From: Antarctobacter aquimaris
Lineage (GTDB): Bacteria; Pseudomonadota; Alphaproteobacteria; Rhodobacterales; Rhodobacteraceae
Direction: 5' to 3'
DNA: 64,000 nt
NCBI RefSeq assembly: GCF_900184945.1
Contig: NZ_FXYF01000006.1
Span: forward strand, 124,001-188,000
In this document: positions 55,945-64,000 of the stretch, piece by piece
How positions within the stretch are numbered: the first letter of the stretch is position 1
Layout of the letters: each line of letters opens with the position of its first letter
Position numbers and translations under genes: made by a program
The notes under the pieces: generated by a model
Database searches by the model: none
What the model saw: the letters and a program-made list of their open reading frames with translations, nothing else
Told to the model about the DNA's origin: nothing

Positions 55945-57366
55945 TCAGGCCTGCGCGCCGCCCACCGTCAACCCGCCGATCATCACCGTGGGTTGGCCGA
56001 CGCCGACCGGCACCCATTGCCCCTGCTTGCCGCAGTTGCCCATGCCCGGGTCCAGCGCCATGTCGTTGCCCAGCGCGCGGATGTTCAAGAGCGCCGTCGC
56101 GCCGTCGCCGATCAGCGTCGCGCCCTTGACCGGAGCGCCGACCTTGCCGTTCTTGACCCGGTAGGCCTCGGTGCAGGAGAACACGAACTTGCCGTTGGTG
56201 ATGTCGACCTGCCCGCCGCCAAAGCCGACCGCCCAGATGCCGTCCTTGAGGTCGGCCACAATGTCGCCCGGCGCAGCGTCACCGCCCAGCATGTAGGTGT
56301 TGGTCATGCGCGGCATCGGGATATGGGCAAAGCTCTGGCGCCGGCCGTTCCCGGTGGGCTTGACCCCCATCAGCCGCGCGTTCTGGCGATCCTGCATGAA
56401 GCCGACCAGCTTGCCGTCCTCGATCAGCACGTTCTTGCCCGAGGGCGTGCCCTCGTCATCGACGGTGATCGAGCCGCGGCGGTCGGGAATCGTGCCATCG
56501 TCCAGCACCGTGACACCCTTGGCCGCCACCTGCTGCCCCATCAGCCCGGCAAAGGCCGAGGTGCCCTTGCGGTTGAAATCGCCCTCGAGACCATGGCCCA
56601 CCGCCTCGTGCAGCAGGATTCCGGGCCAGCCGGGGCCCAGCACGATGTCCATGACACCTGCGGGCGCCGGCTCGGCGTCGAGGTTGACCAGGGCGATGCG
56701 CAGCGCCTCGCGCGCCTTCGCCTGCCAGTCCTGCGGTGCCAGCAGCCCCTCCAGGGACACCCGCCCGCCGCCTCCGTCGCTGCCGGATTCGCGCCGCCCG
56801 TCCTGTTCGACGATGACCGAGACGTTGACCCGCGTCATCGGCCGCACGTCGTTGACCAGCACGCCGTCGGCGCGCAGGATCCAGACCTCCTGCAAGGAGG
56901 CGGCGACGGTCGCCGTCACCTGCACCACGCGCGGGTCGAGATCGCGGGTATAGCCGTCGATCTCGCGCAGAACCTCCAGCTTGGCCGCGAAACTCGCGCC
57001 CTCGATCGGGTCGGCATCGGTGTAGAGGTGGCGGTTGGTGCCCGCGGGCGGCGGCGCCATGACCCCGCCGCCGTCGCCGATGGCCAGCCGCGCCGTCTCG
57101 ACCGCGCGCCGCAGGGCGCTTTCGCTGATCTCGGTGGCATGGGCGTAGCCGGCGACCTCGCCGCGCACGGCGCGCAGGCCAAAGCCCTCGGACGAATCGT
57201 AGCTGGCGGTCTTGATGCGGCCATCGTCCAGCACCAGCGATTCCGAGCGCGACCGCTCGAGGAACAGCTCGCCATCCTCGGCCCCGCTCAGCGCCCCGCC
57301 CAGCAGCACCGAGGTTGCGTCAAGATCAAGATGGGTATCGAACGGGCGGAAGGGCGCGGCGGGCAT
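55945..57366 (-). CDS. tldD: Metalloprotease TldD
   Basis: This 473-residue subunit is from the TldD/TldE protease, which trims peptides such as microcins and antitoxins. The zinc motif is HEAVGHGLEGDF. GFGLRAVRGEVAGYAHATE in the N-terminal part and CTEAYRVKNGKVGAPVKGATLIGDG near the C-terminus are typical. ATG at 57366 has GGAG at 6 bases, better than the ATG two codons earlier. The tldE/pmbA partner is not in the window. Its upstream region holds an FNR-type box. Confidence 0.93.
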   Translation of the reverse strand: MPAAPFRPFDTHLDLDATSVLLGGALSGAEDGELFLERSRSESLVLDDGRIKTASYDSSEGFGLRAVRGEVAGYAHATEISESALRRAVETARLAIGDGGGVMAPPPAGTNRHLYTDADPIEGASFAAKLEVLREIDGYTRDLDPRVVQVTATVAASLQEVWILRADGVLVNDVRPMTRVNVSVIVEQDGRRESGSDGGGGRVSLEGLLAPQDWQAKAREALRIALVNLDAEPAPAGVMDIVLGPGWPGILLHEAVGHGLEGDFNRKGTSAFAGLMGQQVAAKGVTVLDDGTIPDRRGSITVDDEGTPSGKNVLIEDGKLVGFMQDRQNARLMGVKPTGNGRRQSFAHIPMPRMTNTYMLGGDAAPGDIVADLKDGIWAVGFGGGQVDITNGKFVFSCTEAYRVKNGKVGAPVKGATLIGDGATALLNIRALGNDMALDPGMGNCGKQGQWVPVGVGQPTVMIGGLTVGGAQA

Positions 57367-57379
57367 GGGCATCTCCAAG

Positions 57380-57393
57380 TTGATCTGGATCAA
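57380..57393. promoter_or_regulatory. Perfect FNR-type box between tldD and coxB
   Basis: TTGAT-CTGG-ATCAA is an exact match to the FNR/FnrL consensus TTGAT-N4-ATCAA. It lies 14-27 bases before the tldD start and about 160 bases before coxB. A possible coxB -10 box, TATGAT, is at 57443-57448. Confidence 0.6.
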
Positions 57394-57548
57394 GAAAAGC
57401 GGCGGTTTGCCGCAAGCACCGAGCTTTCCCGGCATTCAAGAATATGATTTTAAGCTCTGAGAACGCAATGGGAGGGTGGAGGTCCGTTTTCGGGCCTCTA
57501 AGTCCTTTCTTCAAGCAAGACCACACTCGCAACCGATCAGGGTGAGAC

Positions 57549-58424
57549 ATGACAATCAAACCGATGCTGACGGGCCTCTTCGCCGCCCTCCTCGCCGCGC
57601 CCGCTCTGGCGCAGGACCTGCCTGTACTGGGCAAGCCGCATGCCGGCGGCATTGGCTTTCAGCCGGCCGCCACCGAACTGGCCGCCGACCTGCAGTGGCT
57701 GGACGGGATGCTCCTCGTCATCATCACCGTGATCACGCTGTTCGTGGTCGGACTGATGGCCTACGTGGTCGTGCGCTACAACCGCAAGGCCAACCCGACG
57801 CCGGGAACCTTCACCCACAATTCGCCGATCGAAGTGGCCTGGACGATCGGGCCGATCGTGATCCTGGTGTTCATCGGCGCCTTCTCGCTGCCGGTGCTGT
57901 TCAAGCAGCAGGAGATCCCCGAGGGCGACATCACCATCAAGGTGACCGGCTACCAGTGGTACTGGGGCTACGAATATGTCGGCACCGACCTGGTCTACGA
58001 CAGCTACATGATCGGCTCGCCCGCCACCGGCGGCGAGAACCGCATGAGCCCCGACGTCGAGGCCCAGCTAGTCGAGGCCGGCTACACCAAGAGCGACTTC
58101 CTGCTGGCCACGGATACCTCGGTCGTCGTGCCCGTGGGCAAGACCATCGTCATGCAGGTCACCGGCGCCGACGTGATCCACTCCTGGACCATCCCGGCCT
58201 TCGGCGTGAAACAGGACGCGGTTCCCGGCCGCCTGGCCGAACTGTGGTTCAAGGCCGAGAAGGAAGGCGTGTACTTTGGCCAGTGCTCGGAACTCTGTGG
58301 CATCGCGCACGCCTACATGCCGATCACCGTCAAGGTCGTCAGCCAGGAGGCCTATGACGCCTGGCTGGAACGCTCGATCGACGCCGGCGAATACACCGAC
58401 GTCCGCGAAGTGCTGACCAACTGA
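57549..58424 (+). CDS. coxB: Cytochrome c oxidase subunit II
   Basis: This 291-residue subunit of aa3-type oxidase has a signal peptide, two membrane helices (about 55-75 and 95-115) and a periplasmic CuA domain. CuA ligands are in VIHSWTIP and [13 protein letters not shown]. The electron-entry aromatic motif is [10 protein letters not shown]. It heads the operon coxB-ctaB-(57-aa ORF)-ctaG-coxC-surf1. Subunit I is not in this window, as is usual for this arrangement in the group. Confidence 0.96.
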   Translation: MTIKPMLTGLFAALLAAPALAQDLPVLGKPHAGGIGFQPAATELAADLQWLDGMLLVIITVITLFVVGLMAYVVVRYNRKANPTPGTFTHNSPIEVAWTIGPIVILVFIGAFSLPVLFKQQEIPEGDITIKVTGYQWYWGYEYVGTDLVYDSYMIGSPATGGENRMSPDVEAQLVEAGYTKSDFLLATDTSVVVPVGKTIVMQVTGADVIHSWTIPAFGVKQDAVPGRLAELWFKAEKEGVYFGQCSELCGIAHAYMPITVKVVSQEAYDAWLERSIDAGEYTDVREVLTN

Positions 58425-58430
58425 GGGTCG

Positions 58431-58453
58431 GCGGGGTGAACCCCGCCCTACGC
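58431..58453. repeat. Short palindromic element in the cox operon (copy 1)
   Basis: GGCGGGGT-GA-ACCCCGCC is a perfect palindrome followed by CTACG. It resembles the element at 61019-61041 and lies 7 bases after the coxB stop. Confidence 0.6.
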
Positions 58454-58509
58454 CAGGACCGCATGGTGCGCCTTCCCGGCGCACCTTTTGACCACGGGGA
58501 CGTACGACG

Positions 58510-59439
58510 ATGAGCGACGCCAGCCTGCATACCAGCGCCTACGAGAACGAGGCCCAGTTCGGCGATTATTTCGCCCTGCTGAAGCCGCGTGTCATGACGC
58601 TTGTGGTGTTCACGGCCTTCGTCGGCCTGCTGGCCGCACCCGTCGCCGTGCATCCCTTCGTGGGTTTCTGCGCGATTCTGTTCATCGCCGTGGGCGGCGG
58701 CGCTTCGGGCGCGCTGAACATGTGGTACGACGCCGACATCGACGCCGTGATGCGCCGCACCGCCAAGCGCCCGATCCCCGCCGGTAAGGTCACCCGTGAC
58801 GAGGCGCTGGCCATCGGCCTGACGCTGTCGGCCTTCGCGGTGGTTTTCCTGGGCCTTGCCACCAACTGGGTGGCGGCTGGGCTGCTGGCCTTCACCATCT
58901 TCTTCTATGTCGTGATCTACACGATGTGGCTGAAGCGGCTGACACCGCAGAACATCGTGATCGGCGGCGCCGCCGGGGCCTTTCCGCCGATGATCGGCTG
59001 GGCCGCCGCGACCGGCGACATCTCGACCGCCTCGGTGCTGATGTTCTGCCTGACCTTCCTGTGGACGCCGCCGCATTTCTGGGCGCTCGCCCTGTTTGTC
59101 CGCATGGACTACGACAATGCCACCGTGCCGATGCTGACCGTGACCCACGGCCGCCGCGCGACCCGCCGCCACATCCTGATCTACACGCTGCTGCTGGCTG
59201 CCTTCGCCATCGGGCTGGGCTTTACCCAGGTCGGCGGGCCGGTCTACCTTGCCACCGCGCTGGTGCTGAACGCGCTCTTCATCAAGGGCGCCATCGACAT
59301 CGTCCGCCGGGACGAGACCGACGCGGAGGCCGACAGCTACAAGGTGGAAAAGAAGTTCTTCAAGCTCTCGCTGCTCTACCTCTTCGCCCACTTCGGCGCG
59401 ATCCTGGTCGAGGCCGGCATTGACCGGATGGGGCTCTGA
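58510..59439 (+). CDS. ctaB: Protoheme IX farnesyltransferase
   Basis: This 309-residue membrane enzyme (COX10 type) makes heme O from heme B for the oxidase. It has about eight to nine hydrophobic segments. The prenyl-diphosphate motif [23 protein letters not shown] and a second acidic site in [27 protein letters not shown] are intact. It follows coxB by 85 bases. Confidence 0.95.
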   Translation: MSDASLHTSAYENEAQFGDYFALLKPRVMTLVVFTAFVGLLAAPVAVHPFVGFCAILFIAVGGGASGALNMWYDADIDAVMRRTAKRPIPAGKVTRDEALAIGLTLSAFAVVFLGLATNWVAAGLLAFTIFFYVVIYTMWLKRLTPQNIVIGGAAGAFPPMIGWAAATGDISTASVLMFCLTFLWTPPHFWALALFVRMDYDNATVPMLTVTHGRRATRRHILIYTLLLAAFAIGLGFTQVGGPVYLATALVLNALFIKGAIDIVRRDETDAEADSYKVEKKFFKLSLLYLFAHFGAILVEAGIDRMGL

Positions 59440-59441
59440 GC

Positions 59442-59615
59442 ATGGCGGGACTGGTCAAGGAACACGAGCTGCACAAACGCCGCCGGGGCCGAAACATCGG
59501 TGTCGGGCTGGTGCTGGCGGCCTTCATAACGATAATATTCGGACTGACCGTCGTGAAAGTCAGCCGGGGGGACTATCAGATGCAACCTCAGCAGGGAGTG
59601 ACTGATGGCAATTGA
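59442..59615 (+). CDS. Small single-span membrane protein in the cox operon (57 aa)
   Basis: The 57-residue product starts [20 protein letters not shown], has one membrane helix ([19 protein letters not shown]) and a short polar tail. The start lies 2 bases after ctaB, and the stop overlaps the ctaG start by 11 bases, so translation is coupled on both sides. A short ORF at this place is usual in the cta operon of Paracoccus and Rhodobacter relatives and is sometimes named CoxF; an assembly role is likely but not shown by sequence. Confidence 0.85.
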   Translation: MAGLVKEHELHKRRRGRNIGVGLVLAAFITIIFGLTVVKVSRGDYQMQPQQGVTDGN

Positions 59616-60186
59616 CGGCAAGAAGAAGACCGTCCTGCAGACCGCCGGCGTGGTCGTCCTCATGGGCGGGCTGGCTTGGGCCTCTGTCCCGTTCTACGAC
59701 TGGTTCTGCCGGGTCACCGGCTTTGGCGGCACGCCCAACGTGGCCACCGCCGCGGGCGACGTGCTGGACCAGACGATCAAGATCAAGTTCGACGCCTCCA
59801 AGGAACGCGGCATGCCGTGGGAGTTCAAGCCGGTCGAGCACGAGATGACGCTGCGCATCGGCGAGGAGGGACTGGCCTTCTACGAGGCCTACAACCCCAC
59901 CGACCGGCCCATCGCCGGGTCGGCCGCGTACAACGTGGCCCCGTACGAGGCCGGCGCCTTCTTTTCCAAGATCCAGTGCTTCTGCTTCGAGGAACAGGTG
60001 CTGATGCCGGGCGAACGCGTGCTGATGCCGGTCAGCTTTTTCGTCGATCCGGCCATCGTCACCGACCGCGATGCCAAGTACACCAAGCACATCACGCTGT
60101 CCTACACCTTCTACGAGATCGACCTGCCCGATGACGTGCAGGCCGCGCTCGACGCCGAAAAAGACGCTGAAGCGTCGTTGAACTAA
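59605..60186 (+). CDS. ctaG: Cytochrome c oxidase assembly protein CtaG (Cox11)
   Basis: This 193-residue copper chaperone inserts CuB into subunit I. It has one N-terminal membrane helix (about residues 12-30) and a periplasmic domain. The copper-binding pair is in [10 protein letters not shown], and the [11 protein letters not shown] and [11 protein letters not shown] motifs are typical. It overlaps the 57-residue gene upstream and precedes coxC by 20 bases. Confidence 0.95.
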   Translation: MAIDGKKKTVLQTAGVVVLMGGLAWASVPFYDWFCRVTGFGGTPNVATAAGDVLDQTIKIKFDASKERGMPWEFKPVEHEMTLRIGEEGLAFYEAYNPTDRPIAGSAAYNVAPYEAGAFFSKIQCFCFEEQVLMPGERVLMPVSFFVDPAIVTDRDAKYTKHITLSYTFYEIDLPDDVQAALDAEKDAEASLN

Positions 60187-60206
60187 CGCCTAACGAGGGA
60201 ACCGAT

Positions 60207-61013
60207 ATGGCGCATGCAAAGAACCACGACTATCACATCCTGAACCCCTCCATCTGGCCCCTTCTGGGGGCTGTCTTCGGGTTCGTCATGCTCTTCGGAG
60301 CGGTGCTGTTCTTCCACGACCACGGTCCCTGGATGCTGCTGATCGGCTTTGTCGGCGTGCTCTACGTGATGTTCGGCTGGTGGTCGGACACGGTGACCGA
60401 AAACCAGGTCGGCGATCACACCCCGGTGGTGCTGATCGGCCTGCGCTACGGCTTCATCCTGTTCATCATGTCCGAGGTGATGTTCTTCTTCGCCTGGTTC
60501 TGGTCGTTCTTCAAACACGCCCTCTACCCGATGCACCCCGATGGCATCAGCCCGGGGGTCGACGGCGTCTGGCCGCCGGCGGGGATCGAGACCTTCGACC
60601 CCTGGCACCTGCCGCTGATCAACACGCTGATCCTGCTGTGCTCGGGCGCGGCGGCCACTTGGGCGCACCATGCGCTGGTGCACGAGGACAACCGCAAGGA
60701 CATCAAGTCCGGCCTGATCCTGGCCGTGCTGCTGGGCCTGCTGTTCACCTTCTTCCAGGTCTACGAGTACACCCACGCGGCCTTCGGCTTCTCGGGCAAC
60801 ATCTACGGTGCGAACTTCTTCATGGCGACGGGGTTCCACGGCGCGCATGTGGTGATCGGCACGATCTTCCTGTTCATCTGCCTGATCCGCGTCTACCGCG
60901 GCCATTTCACCGCCGACAATCACCTCGGCTTTGAAGCGGCGGCCTGGTACTGGCACTTCGTCGACGTGGTGTGGCTGTTCCTCTTCGCAGCCGTCTACAT
61001 CTGGGGCGGCTGA
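60207..61013 (+). CDS. coxC: Cytochrome c oxidase subunit III
   Basis: This 268-residue membrane protein has seven predicted helices. It starts with the conserved [16 protein letters not shown] and contains [32 protein letters not shown] and the C-terminal [27 protein letters not shown]. It is part of the aa3 oxidase core. Confidence 0.96.
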   Translation: MAHAKNHDYHILNPSIWPLLGAVFGFVMLFGAVLFFHDHGPWMLLIGFVGVLYVMFGWWSDTVTENQVGDHTPVVLIGLRYGFILFIMSEVMFFFAWFWSFFKHALYPMHPDGISPGVDGVWPPAGIETFDPWHLPLINTLILLCSGAAATWAHHALVHEDNRKDIKSGLILAVLLGLLFTFFQVYEYTHAAFGFSGNIYGANFFMATGFHGAHVVIGTIFLFICLIRVYRGHFTADNHLGFEAAAWYWHFVDVVWLFLFAAVYIWGG

Positions 61014-61018
61014 GACGC

Positions 61019-61041
61019 GGTGGGTTGAAAACCCACCCTAC
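61019..61041. repeat. Short palindromic element in the cox operon (copy 2)
   Basis: GGTGGGTT-GAA-AACCCACC followed by CTAC is a perfect 8-bp inverted repeat of the same design as the element at 58431. It starts 6 bases after the coxC stop. Confidence 0.6.
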
Positions 61042-61090
61042 CCCCGGCGATGCAGGTTGCACTTGCACCTGCGGCGTCACGCGATAAACC

Positions 61091-61118
61091 AAGGCGCGCC
61101 CACCCGGGCGCGCCTTTT
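61091..61118 (+). terminator. Terminator between coxC and surf1
   Basis: AAGGCGCGCCC and GGGCGCGCCTT form a perfect 11-bp stem with an ACCC loop, followed by only two further T residues. Read-through into surf1 is likely. Confidence 0.65.
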
Positions 61119-61139
61119 CCGTTTCCGGAGCCCCGCGAT

Positions 61140-61817
61140 TTGCAACGCTACGCCGCCCCCCTGCTGATCGGCCTGACCGGCATCGCGATCCTGCTGTGGC
61201 TGGGCACCTGGCAGATGCAGCGGCTACAGTGGAAGCGCGGCATCCTGGCAGAGATCGAAAGCACCATCGCCGGCGACCCGCAGCCCCTGCCCCAGCTGAT
61301 CGACCCGCAGGCGCAGCGCTATCAGCCCGTGGTGCTGACCGGCACGCTGGAGGCGCCGACGCTGTCTGTCCTCGTCTCGGTCAAGCAGCGCGGCGCGGGC
61401 TGGCGGCAAATCTCGGCCTTCCAGACCGATGACGGGCGCCGCATCCTCGTCGACCGCGGCTTTGTCCCGGTCGAACTGAAGGACGCCCCGCGCTACGCCG
61501 GCCCGGCCGAGATCACCGGCAACCTGCACTGGCCGGACGATCGCAATTCCTCGACCCCCGCAAACGATCCGGCCGGGAACACCTGGTACGCGCGCGACCT
61601 CGGCCAGATGGCCGAGGCGCTGGGGACCGAACCGCTGCTGATCGTGACCCGGGCGATGGCGCCCGCCGACCGGGCCGTGACGCCGTTGCCCGTCGACACC
61701 AGCGGCATCCCCAACGATCACTTGCAATACGCCATCACGTGGTACGCGCTCGCCGCGGTCTGGCTGATGATGACCGGCGTCTGGATCCAGCGCCTCAGGA
61801 CAGGCAGGGAGGCCTGA
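61140..61817 (+). CDS. SURF1 family protein, cytochrome oxidase assembly
   Basis: This roughly 225-residue protein has the SURF1 layout: one membrane helix at each end (LLIGLTGIAILLWLGTWQM near the N-terminus and YAITWYALAAVWLMMTGVWI near the C-terminus). Between them is a periplasmic domain with ILVDRGFVPVE. It helps deliver heme a to subunit I. TTG at 61140 has GGAG at 9 bases and avoids the terminator. A longer frame from 61050 would read through that hairpin. Confidence 0.88.
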   Translation: MQRYAAPLLIGLTGIAILLWLGTWQMQRLQWKRGILAEIESTIAGDPQPLPQLIDPQAQRYQPVVLTGTLEAPTLSVLVSVKQRGAGWRQISAFQTDDGRRILVDRGFVPVELKDAPRYAGPAEITGNLHWPDDRNSSTPANDPAGNTWYARDLGQMAEALGTEPLLIVTRAMAPADRAVTPLPVDTSGIPNDHLQYAITWYALAAVWLMMTGVWIQRLRTGREA

Positions 61818-61818
61818 C

Positions 61819-63207
61819 ATGCGTTACATCTCCACCCGGGGACAAGCCCCCGTCCTGACCTTCGAAGAGGCGATGCTGTCGGGCCTCGCCCGTGACGGCG
61901 GCCTCTACGTGCCCGAAACCATCCCGCACATGAGCGCCGCCCACATCCGCGCCCTGCATGGCCTCAGCTACGAGGACACCGCCTTTCGCGTGATGCGCCC
62001 CTTTGTCGGCGACGGCTTCACCGACGAGGTCTTTGCCGACCTGATCGCCAAGGCCTACGCCGGCTTTGGCCACAACGCCCGCGCGCCGCTGGTGCAGCTG
62101 GCGCCGGGCCACTTCCTGCTGGAGTTGTTCCACGGCCCGACGCTGGCCTTCAAGGACTTTGCCATGCAGCTGATCGGCCAGCTGTTCCAGGAGGCGCTGG
62201 AGCGGCGGGGCGAGCGCGTGACCATCGTCGGCGCCACCTCGGGCGACACCGGCAGCGCCGCCATCGAGGCCTTCAAGGGGCTCGACAACGTCGATGTCTT
62301 CATCCTCTTCCCGCACGGCCGGGTGTCCGAGGTGCAGCGCCGCCAGATGACGACTCCGACCGAGGCGAACGTGCATGCTCTGGCGCTGGACGGTGACTTC
62401 GACGACTGCCAGGCGCGGCTCAAGGACATGTTCAACGACTTCGCCTTTCGCGACGGCGTGCGGCTGGCGGGCGTGAACTCGATCAACTGGGCGCGTGTGC
62501 TGGCACAGGTGGTCTACTACTTCTCCTCCGCCGTCAGCCTGGGCGCGCCGGACCGCACCGTCAGCTTTACCGTGCCCACCGGCAACTTCGGCGACATCTT
62601 TGCCGGCTACATCGCCAAGCGCATGGGCCTGCCGATCGACCGGCTGGTGGTGGCCACCAACCAGAACGACATCCTGCACCGCTGCCTGTCGTCGGGGGAC
62701 TACAGGACCTCGCAGGTGCATCCCTCGATCAGCCCGTCGATGGACATCCAGGTCTCGTCAAACTTCGAACGCGCGCTGTTCGATGCCTACAGCCGCGACG
62801 GCGCGGCGGTGGCGCAGCTGATGGGCGAACTCAAGGCCGGCGGTTTCAGCGTCAGCCAGGGCGCGATGCAGGCGCTGCGCGAGCATTTCGATTCCGGCCG
62901 CGTGTCCGAGGAAGAGACGCTCGACACCATCCTGCTGGCCCAGACCACCATGGGCGAACTGCTCTGCCCGCATTCCGCCGTGGGCGTCCGCGTGGCGGAA
63001 AAGCAGCGCAAGGCCGACACGCCGATGATCACCCTGGCCACCGCCCACCCGGCGAAATTCCCCGATGCCGTGGAAAAGGCAAGCGGCCTCCGCCCGCCCC
63101 TTCCAAAACGCATGGCGGACCTTTATGAGCGTCCGGAACGGGTGACCCGGGTCGCAAACGACCTTGCCGCCCTCGAGTCCCTCATCACGGAGCGTCTGCC
63201 CAAGTGA
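61819..63207 (+). CDS. thrC: Threonine synthase
   Basis: This 462-residue PLP enzyme makes threonine from phosphohomoserine. The N-terminal MRYISTRGQAPVLTFEEAMLSGLARDGGLYVPE is typical of the long bacterial/fungal form. The PLP lysine is in HGPTLAFKDFAMQ, and ATSGDTGSAAIEAF and TVPTGNFGDIFAGYIAKRMG bind phosphate. Its stop overlaps the M16 peptidase start (GTGA). Confidence 0.95.
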   Translation: MRYISTRGQAPVLTFEEAMLSGLARDGGLYVPETIPHMSAAHIRALHGLSYEDTAFRVMRPFVGDGFTDEVFADLIAKAYAGFGHNARAPLVQLAPGHFLLELFHGPTLAFKDFAMQLIGQLFQEALERRGERVTIVGATSGDTGSAAIEAFKGLDNVDVFILFPHGRVSEVQRRQMTTPTEANVHALALDGDFDDCQARLKDMFNDFAFRDGVRLAGVNSINWARVLAQVVYYFSSAVSLGAPDRTVSFTVPTGNFGDIFAGYIAKRMGLPIDRLVVATNQNDILHRCLSSGDYRTSQVHPSISPSMDIQVSSNFERALFDAYSRDGAAVAQLMGELKAGGFSVSQGAMQALREHFDSGRVSEEETLDTILLAQTTMGELLCPHSAVGVRVAEKQRKADTPMITLATAHPAKFPDAVEKASGLRPPLPKRMADLYERPERVTRVANDLAALESLITERLPK

Positions 63208-64000
63208 CCGTTCAGCTTGCCACCCTCCCCAACGGCCTCCGCATCGTCACCGAACATATGCCGGGCCTGCAATCCGCGGCTGTCGGCCTCTGGGTCACGG
63301 CAGGGGGGCGGCACGAACGGGCCGAACAGAACGGCATCGCACATTTCCTCGAACACATGGCCTTCAAGGGCACGAAGCGGCGCAGCGCCCTGCAGATCGC
63401 CGAGGCGATCGAGGACGTGGGCGGCTACATCAACGCCTATACCTCGCGCGAGGTGACGGCCTATTACGCCCGCGTGCTGGAGCCGGACGTGCCGCTGGCG
63501 ACCGACGTGATCGCCGACATCCTGCGCAACCCGGTGTTCGACCCGCACGAGATCGAGGTCGAGCGCCACGTCATCCTGCAGGAGATCGGCCAGGCGCACG
63601 ACACGCCCGACGACGTCATCTTTGACTGGTTGCAGGAACAGGCCTACCCGGACCAGCCGATCGGCCGCACCATCCTGGGCGATACCGCCCGCGTGCAGGC
63701 ATTTGGCCGCGACGACCTGGCCGCCTTTGTCGACGAACACTACGGCCCCGACCAGATGATCCTCGCCGCCGCCGGCGCGGTGGACCACGACTCGCTGGTG
63801 CGCCAGGCCGAGGCGCTGTTCGGCGACATGGTGCCGCGCCGCGCCCTCTCGGCCGATCCGGCCCGCTTTCACGGCGGCGAATTCCGCCGGACCAAGGACC
63901 TGGAGCAGGCCCACCTGGCGCTGGCCTTCGAGGCGCCGGGCTACCGCGACGCCGATTTCTACACCGCGCAGATCTACTCCGTGGCGATGGGCGGCGGCAT
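63204..64000 (+). CDS. M16 family zinc peptidase (processing-peptidase-like), 3' end outside window
   Basis: The first 265 codons of an inverzincin are visible. The inverted zinc motif HFLEH is at residues 47-51 and the third ligand is in VERHVILQEIG. GGYINAYTSREVTAYYARVL is typical of the active subunit group related to mitochondrial processing peptidase. The start is a GTG inside the thrC stop codon, so the two are translationally coupled, an order common in alphaproteobacteria. Confidence 0.92.
   Translation, partial: MTVQLATLPNGLRIVTEHMPGLQSAAVGLWVTAGGRHERAEQNGIAHFLEHMAFKGTKRRSALQIAEAIEDVGGYINAYTSREVTAYYARVLEPDVPLATDVIADILRNPVFDPHEIEVERHVILQEIGQAHDTPDDVIFDWLQEQAYPDQPIGRTILGDTARVQAFGRDDLAAFVDEHYGPDQMILAAAGAVDHDSLVRQAEALFGDMVPRRALSADPARFHGGEFRRTKDLEQAHLALAFEAPGYRDADFYTAQIYSVAMGGG

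Overview
The window is high-GC DNA from an alphaproteobacterium, most probably a member of the Rhodobacterales (Paracoccaceae/Roseobacteraceae). Three things point there: the gene order topA / dprA / tldD / coxB-ctaB-(57-aa ORF)-ctaG-coxC-surf1-thrC-M16 protease, a protein ending in a VPLPA-CTERM sorting signal, and phasin promoters with PhaR-type CTGC-N3-GCAG operators. This lineage call rests on recalled family knowledge, because no database was searched. I see no rRNA, tRNA, CRISPR array, insertion sequence or prophage.

Region 1 (1-1650) is the start of a secreted serralysin-type RTX metalloprotease that runs off the left edge. Region 2 (2005-23249) is a 21-kb polyol or sugar-alcohol catabolic locus. 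A leftward operon from 12984 encodes an FGGY kinase, a GlpSTPQV-like ABC importer with its DUF2160 membrane protein, and then, after a hairpin, a ThDP enzyme and an iron-type alcohol dehydrogenase. The divergent rightward genes encode a GlpD-like dehydrogenase, a GntR regulator, a SorC-family regulator, an erythritol-kinase-like FGGY kinase, a 2-hydroxyacid dehydrogenase, a class II aldolase, a second GlpD and a second permease pair with no binding protein or ATPase of its own. The likely logic is import, phosphorylation, oxidation by a membrane flavoprotein and aldol cleavage to triose phosphate; the substrate is not determined.

Region 3 (23320-25747) is a tryptophan-to-anthranilate operon (tryptophan dioxygenase, kynureninase) with a hotdog thioesterase. 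Region 4 (26231-44076) is mostly housekeeping: Kdo transferase, aspartokinase, PtsP (EI-Ntr), a periplasmic multicopper oxidase with a c-type cytochrome, EcsC, GNAT and flavin reductase proteins, a CatB-type acetyltransferase with a decayed partial copy nearby, a VPLPA-CTERM surface protein, a SulP transporter, and an MTA-phosphorylase / LysE exporter / adenine phosphoribosyltransferase group. Region 5 (44226-48821) is the polyhydroxyalkanoate locus: phaZ divergent from phaC, then two tandem phasin genes, each with duplicated operators and its own terminator. Succinyl-CoA:3-ketoacid CoA-transferase (49211-50538) follows.

Region 6 (50625-64000) holds an L,D-transpeptidase, topA, dprA, tldD, the aa3 oxidase assembly operon, thrC and a truncated M16 peptidase.

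The most interesting signals are: the composite polyol locus with two transporter sets; its ABC ATPase pair, which looks built for one canonical and one degenerate ATP site; a copy of the phasin PhaR operator in the polyol promoter; a perfect FNR-type box between tldD and coxB; and a CtrA-like box in front of dprA.
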